Shown here: in pieces, positions 33,734-37,643 of the stretch
Position numbering within the stretch: the first letter of the stretch is position 1
Layout: each line of letters opens with the position of its first letter
Source: Fibrobacter succinogenes
GTDB taxonomy: Bacteria > Fibrobacterota > Fibrobacteria > Fibrobacterales > Fibrobacteraceae
Assembly: GCA_902768325.1 (NCBI GenBank)
Contig: CACXKY010000029.1
Span: 1-37,643 of the forward strand
Length of the DNA stretch: 37,643 nucleotides
Direction: 5' to 3'
Notes under the pieces: generated by a model
The model's input: the letters and a program-made list of their open reading frames with translations, nothing else
The model's database searches: none
Told to the model about the DNA's origin: nothing
Made by a program: the position numbers and the translations under genes

Positions 33734-33759
33734 ATGGTAACAGAGAGGACTGTTACCAT
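33734..33759 (+). promoter_or_regulatory. Stem-loop enclosing the GH9 ribosome-binding site and start
   Basis: ATGGTAACAG (33734-33743) pairs with CTGTTACCAT (33750-33759), 10 bp perfect, loop AGAGGA. The loop is the Shine-Dalgarno sequence, and the end of the right arm is the AT of the start codon. Confidence 0.8.
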
Positions 33760-35644
33760 GAACTTCAAGAACTTTATCGTAGCCTCGGCATGTGCGGCCG
33801 TCACCGTTTCCGCCGCCACCGTTTACCAGAACCAGGTGGGTTTCCTCACCGGCGGTCTCAAGCAGATTGCCGTCGTGGACGCTGCCGGCGAAGATGTCAT
33901 CTTCAAGGACGCCGAAGGGAACGCCGTACTGACCGTGACCGCCCCCGAAGCGCAGCCCTGGGAACCGGCCGGCAAGAGCGCCTCGCTCGTGGACTTCACC
34001 GAACTGAACGTCCCCGGCACCTACAGCATCTTCATCGGCGACGAAGAAGTCGGCCACCCCGTCATTATCGATGACAACGCCTACGAAGGCATCACCAAGG
34101 GCGCCCTCAAGTTCTTCTACTTCCAGCGAGCCTCTACCGCCCTCGAAGAAGAATACGCCGGCATCTACGCCCGTGCGGCAGGCCACCCGGATACTTCCGT
34201 CAAGTACCACGCCTCCACCGGTCACGAAACCACCGATTCGACCATCAGCGCTCCCAAGGGCTGGTACGACGCCGGTGACTACGGCAAGTACATCGTGAAT
34301 TCCGGCATTACGACCTATACGCTCCTGCAGCTCTACCAGCAGAACAAGGCGTACTTCGATACTCTCAATCTGAACATTCCCGAAAGCGGCAACGACGTGC
34401 CGGACATCCTTGACGAAATCCGCTGGAACCTCGATTGGATGGCCGCCATGCAAGATACCGACGGTGGCGTTTTCCACAAGCTCACTACCAAGCAGTTCGC
34501 CGGCATGGTCATGCCCGAAAAGACGACCACGCAGCGCTTTGTAATCGGCAAGGGCGTCGAAGCCACCTGGAACTTTGCCGCCGTGATGGCCCTCGCCGCC
34601 GACATCTACAGCCCCTACGACAGCGCCTTCGCCAGTTCTTGCGCCAAGGCCGCCGTCAAGGCGCGTTGGTGGGCCTACACCCACCCGAGTGCCGCCTTTG
34701 AACAGCCCAAGGACGTCGGCACGGGAACCTACACCGGTTCCATCACTTGGACGCTCAAGCTCTGGACCAACGCCGAACTCTACCGCATCACCGGCGACAA
34801 GGTCTTCTCCGATTCCCTCCATACGCTCAAGTATACCCGCAAAAAGGCCACGCTGCAGAGCTGGTCGAACAGCCTGATGCTCGAAGCCTTTACCATCGCC
34901 ACGAACCCGGAAGTCTTCGACGAAGCCGACGTCGATACCGCGAAGGCGCTGATCTTCACCCTGGCCGATGCCTACGTCGCCTCCCTCGAAAAGAACGGCT
35001 TTGGCGTCGCCATGACGAACAACGATTTCTACTGGGGTTCCAACAGCATGGCCGCCAACAAGGGCATGGTGCTCATCCACGCCTACATCCTTACCAAAGA
35101 AGACAAGTACCTCAACGCGGCCATCGGCCTTGTGGACTACATGCTGGGCAGGAACCCGCTCGACAAGTCTTACCTGACCGGCTTCGGCGTCAACCCCGTG
35201 ATGAACCCGCACCACCGCATCAGCCAAGCCGACGGCATCGAAGCCCCGGTCCCGGGCATGCTTTCCGGCGGCCCGAACGCGACCGCCAACGACGCCGGCA
35301 CCTGCAAGCAGGACTACGCCAAGGGCAAGCCGCCTGCAGAAGCCTACTACGACAACGCCTGCAGCTTTGCCAGTAACGAAGTCGCCATCAACTGGAACGC
35401 CCCCTTCGCCTACCTCGTCGGTAGCATCCAGGCCATCCTTTCTACCGGCAAGACTTACGACACCTCTTCCAAGAGCAAGGCGACCTACAACGACCTCGAA
35501 TCTATCCCCGCCAAGAAGCCGCTGTTCAAGCCCGCGGCCGCAGGCAACAGGCTCATCGTCAAGGGCAACAGCATCCGCCTCGAAAGAACCGCTGCGGACG
35601 GCACCAAGAAGTATTTCGACCTGCGCGGGAAAACCATCCGCTAA
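33758..35644 (+). CDS. Secreted GH9 cellulase
   Basis: 628 aa. Inverting beta-1,4-glucanase. The ATG at 33758 follows an AGAGGA site in a hairpin loop; the open frame further up is promoter DNA. Signal peptide to about residue 20. The N-terminal immunoglobulin-like CelD_N domain covers about 21-105 (YQNQVGFLTGG), then the (alpha/alpha)6 barrel. Catalytic Asp are in WYDAGDYGKY (Asp171/174), with the family His in NPHHRISQADG and acid Glu541 in SNEVAINWNAP. Residues 587-628 form a short basic tail (RLIVKGNSIRLERT, then YFDLRGKTIR) that looks like a shortened type IX or Fibrobacter basic terminal sorting region. Closed by a strong terminator. Confidence 0.95.
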   Translation: MNFKNFIVASACAAVTVSAATVYQNQVGFLTGGLKQIAVVDAAGEDVIFKDAEGNAVLTVTAPEAQPWEPAGKSASLVDFTELNVPGTYSIFIGDEEVGHPVIIDDNAYEGITKGALKFFYFQRASTALEEEYAGIYARAAGHPDTSVKYHASTGHETTDSTISAPKGWYDAGDYGKYIVNSGITTYTLLQLYQQNKAYFDTLNLNIPESGNDVPDILDEIRWNLDWMAAMQDTDGGVFHKLTTKQFAGMVMPEKTTTQRFVIGKGVEATWNFAAVMALAADIYSPYDSAFASSCAKAAVKARWWAYTHPSAAFEQPKDVGTGTYTGSITWTLKLWTNAELYRITGDKVFSDSLHTLKYTRKKATLQSWSNSLMLEAFTIATNPEVFDEADVDTAKALIFTLADAYVASLEKNGFGVAMTNNDFYWGSNSMAANKGMVLIHAYILTKEDKYLNAAIGLVDYMLGRNPLDKSYLTGFGVNPVMNPHHRISQADGIEAPVPGMLSGGPNATANDAGTCKQDYAKGKPPAEAYYDNACSFASNEVAINWNAPFAYLVGSIQAILSTGKTYDTSSKSKATYNDLESIPAKKPLFKPAAAGNRLIVKGNSIRLERTAADGTKKYFDLRGKTIR

Positions 35645-35673
35645 AGCAGATTTGCAATTCCAACCCCATCCAA

Positions 35674-35702
35674 AAAACGGCCCCCACCCCGGGGGCCGTT
35701 TT
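35674..35702. terminator. Bidirectional terminator between GH9 and coaE
   Basis: 12-bp perfect stem AAAACGGCCCCC (35674-35685) with 35691-35702, 5-nt loop. The A-run on one side and T-run on the other serve both convergent genes. Confidence 0.92.
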
Positions 35703-35714
35703 CCATCCAAGCTG

Positions 35715-36290
35715 TTAAAGGATTTCTTCCAGCTGTCGCAGCAGCGAAGCCGCATCGCCGGTATTTAAAAGCTTGCGCACGGTCTTGCCCGCGAACAGCG
35801 ATTCGTCACAGGCGCCCCGCTGGTCCTGAATGCGGCGGCGGGCATCACCTTCGTCGAGGCCGCGGTCAACCAACCGGCGCAAACGCAACTCTTCGGGTGC
35901 GTCGACAATCCAGACTTCGTCGAGCAGGGCGACAATTCCCGGGGCACGCGAAAGGAGGGCAGCCTCCAAAAAGCGCGGACGTTCAAAATCGCCTTCAAAA
36001 AACGCACGGACAGCTTCCGTCAAATGCGGGTACACCACCGCCTCGAGCTTTTCGCGGGCAGCCTTATCCGCAAAAACGCGCTCCACGAAAAAACGGCGGT
36101 TCACCCCGCCTTCCACAAGGCATTCCGGGCCGAACGCCGCCGTCATTTCCGCACGCAGCGCCGTACAGTCGCGGTACAGTCCATGCACCGCTGCATCGGC
36201 ATCCAGCACCTCGAAACCGCGCTCCCGCAGGAGGGCAGCGGCAAAGGACTTGCCCGCACCGATGGCACCCGTGATACCGATCTTCTTCAT
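35715..36290 (-). CDS. coaE: Dephospho-CoA kinase
   Basis: 191 aa from the ATG at 36290 (MKKIGITGAIGAGKS). Last step of coenzyme A synthesis. P-loop GAIGAGKS, the DADAAVHGLY substrate segment, the DAPEELRLRRLVDRG lid region and the basic/acidic C-terminus are all as in the family. The frame continues ten codons further to 36320, but the 36290 start is preferred because TATAAT ends exactly 7 nt before it and the protein then begins with the conserved motif. An ATG at 36299 overlaps the -10 itself. Confidence 0.93.
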   Translation of the reverse strand: MKKIGITGAIGAGKSFAAALLRERGFEVLDADAAVHGLYRDCTALRAEMTAAFGPECLVEGGVNRRFFVERVFADKAAREKLEAVVYPHLTEAVRAFFEGDFERPRFLEAALLSRAPGIVALLDEVWIVDAPEELRLRRLVDRGLDEGDARRRIQDQRGACDESLFAGKTVRKLLNTGDAASLLRQLEEIL

Positions 36291-36297
36291 ACTTTCC

Positions 36298-36303
36298 ATT
36301 ATA
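36298..36303 (-). promoter_or_regulatory. -10 element TATAAT, 7 nt before the coaE start
   Basis: Minus strand TATAAT (36303-36298), then GGAAAGT and the ATG at 36290. Confidence 0.45.
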
Positions 36304-36330
36304 GAAAATTTTCCGGGCACGCCCCGGGAA

Positions 36331-37203
36331 CTACCCCTTACCGAGCGAAATCAGGCAGAGCCCGATGACCACGCCCAGCAGCGCCACGAACTTGAGCTTG
36401 CTCTTGCGCTCGCGGAAAATGAGAATCCCCGCCAAGAAGCTGATGAACACGCTCGAACGCCTGAGCACCGTGATAATCGAGATGAGCGCGTCGGGGTTCC
36501 CCACCGCCAAAAAGTAACAGCGGTCCGCGATAATGAGCAGCGCCGCCACCGCGATAAAGCTCCAGCGGAACTGGAACGGCGGCGTCGTCTTGCGCGTCGG
36601 GAACCACGTAAACGCCGTCGTAATAAACTGCACCGCAAGCATGTAGATGCTGAACCACACCTGTACCGTCATCGGTTCGAAATTCATCCTCTGCAATATG
36701 AACTTGTCGTAAATACCGCTACAGCTCGCGAGGATCGTCCCGATAAGCATCGACACCACCCAGCCGTTGCTGAAAAAGTGCCCCATCTCTTTCCGGCCCG
36801 CCATGCTGAGCCCGATGTACGAACACACGCAGATGGCAATACCCACCCACTGCAGCGCGAACGGACGTTCCCCCATGAACCCGACCGCAATCATGATGGT
36901 AAACAGCGGGGCGAGCGCACGGATCGTCGTCGAAATGGACAGCGGCATATGCGCGATGGCGTTGTACGTAAAAAGCCAGCTCAGCCCCACGATAACCGCC
37001 TTCGCCATCAAGAGCAGGTGGTCGTGCAGCGAAAGCGGCTCGCAATGCCCTGTCAAAAGCACCGGCAGCATGAACAGCGCATAGAAGGCGCTACACAGGC
37101 AAAGGACCGGCCGGACCGCGTTATCCTGCACCGATTTTTTCTTGGCCAGATCGTAGAAACCGAGGAAAACCGCCGAAGCGAAAGCCAGAATCAACCATGA
37201 CAT
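36331..37203 (-). CDS. EamA/DMT family transporter
   Basis: 290 aa with ten predicted membrane segments in two halves of five, the drug/metabolite transporter layout (MSWLILAFASAVFLGFYDLAKK at the start; PLSISTTIRALAPLFTIMI, with the GE[RK] end of helix 4, GFMGERPFALQWVG). The second half has LISIITVLRRSSVFISFLAG and FRERKSKLK. An inner-membrane permease, substrate not predictable. TAAATTTG ends 7 nt before the ATG. It is upstream of coaE with a 40-nt gap. Confidence 0.9.
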   Translation of the reverse strand: MSWLILAFASAVFLGFYDLAKKKSVQDNAVRPVLCLCSAFYALFMLPVLLTGHCEPLSLHDHLLLMAKAVIVGLSWLFTYNAIAHMPLSISTTIRALAPLFTIMIAVGFMGERPFALQWVGIAICVCSYIGLSMAGRKEMGHFFSNGWVVSMLIGTILASCSGIYDKFILQRMNFEPMTVQVWFSIYMLAVQFITTAFTWFPTRKTTPPFQFRWSFIAVAALLIIADRCYFLAVGNPDALISIITVLRRSSVFISFLAGILIFRERKSKLKFVALLGVVIGLCLISLGKG

Positions 37204-37210
37204 AGCGCGC

Positions 37211-37218
37211 CAAATTTA
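37211..37218 (-). promoter_or_regulatory. TAAATTTG -10 element of the EamA gene
   Basis: Exact TAnnTTTG match ending 7 nt before the ATG at 37203 (hexamer TAAATT ends 9 nt before). No Shine-Dalgarno sequence. Confidence 0.5.
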
Positions 37219-37287
37219 GAAATTCGGCTTGCCAAACCGGGTGACAATACTATTTTTTTTGCAACAACAATCAACAAAGGAGCCCCC

Positions 37288-37643
37288 ATGGGTATCAAAG
37301 GTAAAGCATCGTCCCTGATCGAAGAGTTCAAGGCCTTCGCATTCAAGGGAAACATCGTCGATATGGCCATCGGTGTGATCATCGGTGGTGCTTTCGGTAA
37401 AATCGTCACCTCCTTCGTGAACGACATCGTCATGCCGTGCGTCACGGCCATCATCGCCATGGGCGGTGGCAAGGACGCAGGCGAAGGCCTCAAGGCTCTG
37501 GCCTTTACGACTGCCGAAGGCGTGACCATCCCCTACGGCAGCTTCATCGGCGGCATCGTCGACTTCCTCATCGTCGCCATCGTGGTCTTCATCGTGATGA
37601 AGAAGTTCCTCGGATTCATGCAGAACATGCGCAAGAAGGAAGA
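37288..37643 (+). CDS. mscL: Large-conductance mechanosensitive channel, 3' end outside the window
   Basis: Pressure-relief channel of the inner membrane, a homopentamer with two membrane helices. The first 118 codons are in the window. Seen: EEFKAFAFKGNIVDMAIGV (N-terminal amphipathic helix and start of the pore helix), IIGGAFGKIVTSFVNDIVMP, a periplasmic loop, then the second helix GGIVDFLIVAIVVFIVMK and a basic cytoplasmic tail, cut at the edge. AAAGGAG precedes the ATG. It is divergent from the EamA gene. Confidence 0.97.
   Translation, partial: MGIKGKASSLIEEFKAFAFKGNIVDMAIGVIIGGAFGKIVTSFVNDIVMPCVTAIIAMGGGKDAGEGLKALAFTTAEGVTIPYGSFIGGIVDFLIVAIVVFIVMKKFLGFMQNMRKKE

Noticed and set aside
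33704-35755. 683-aa open frame on the minus strand opposite the GH9 gene
   Set aside because: Antisense shadow; GH9 catalytic motifs, signal peptide and ribosome-binding site are all on the plus strand.
1-37643. Mobile elements, phage genes, tRNA, rRNA, CRISPR
   Set aside because: No transposase or integrase motifs, no cloverleaf-like sequences and no regular repeat arrays were seen on either strand.

Overview
The window looks like chromosomal DNA from a Fibrobacter species (FCB group, plant-fibre degrader). The strongest pointers are a TIGR02147/DUF4423 protein (a family expanded in Fibrobacter succinogenes), secreted GH5 and GH9 cellulases with extra C-terminal tails, serine-rich linkers in a secreted lipoprotein, DUF349 repeats and a malic enzyme/phosphotransacetylase hybrid. 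Coding DNA is fairly GC-rich and intergenic DNA is AT-rich. I see no transposase, phage gene, tRNA, rRNA or CRISPR array.

Layout. 1-1703 (-): transketolase, cut by the window edge. 1850-5487 (+): a two-gene surface-glycosylation cassette, a GT-C membrane glycosyltransferase with a C-terminal NPCBM-like domain plus a DPM1/GtrB-like GT2. 5548-12245: housekeeping genes gmk (+), priA (-), a DUF349 repeat protein (+) and a Sua5/TsaC tRNA-modification enzyme (+). 12258-15392 (-): a D-Ala-D-Ala dipeptidase with a problematic start, behind a TonB-dependent-receptor-like outer membrane protein. 15444-19004 (+): a decayed nitrilase-family gene, a 46-aa small ORF, an uncharacterised 105-aa ORF whose start lies inside a terminator-like hairpin, a maltokinase with an in-frame minisatellite, and serine acetyltransferase. 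19191-21287 (+): secreted GH5 cellulase.

21409-25846 (-) is the most accessory-looking part. It holds a TIGR02147 regulator-like gene overlapping a two-domain cysteine-patterned lipoprotein, then a secreted beta-helix-like protein followed by a 46-aa 'KPAMK' peptide gene. The two units are separated by a terminator and an 11-bp-arm palindrome. 25947-28271 (-): malic enzyme. 28361-33618: MBL-fold hydrolase, acyltransferase 3, a small hypothetical (-), GT2, and an unusual membrane-anchored pectate-lyase-fold protein, probably a surface-polysaccharide group. 33758-35644 (+): secreted GH9 cellulase with a ribosome-binding-site hairpin. 35715-37203 (-): coaE and an EamA transporter. 37288-end (+): mscL, cut by the edge.

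The clearest unexplained pattern is at gene starts. About eleven genes lack a Shine-Dalgarno sequence and instead have a -10 hexamer (TANNNT) ending 6-10 nt, most often exactly 7 nt, before the start codon. This predicts leaderless mRNAs as a routine expression mode here. Genes with good Shine-Dalgarno sequences do not show this spacing. Several track-style long starts were corrected using these signals.
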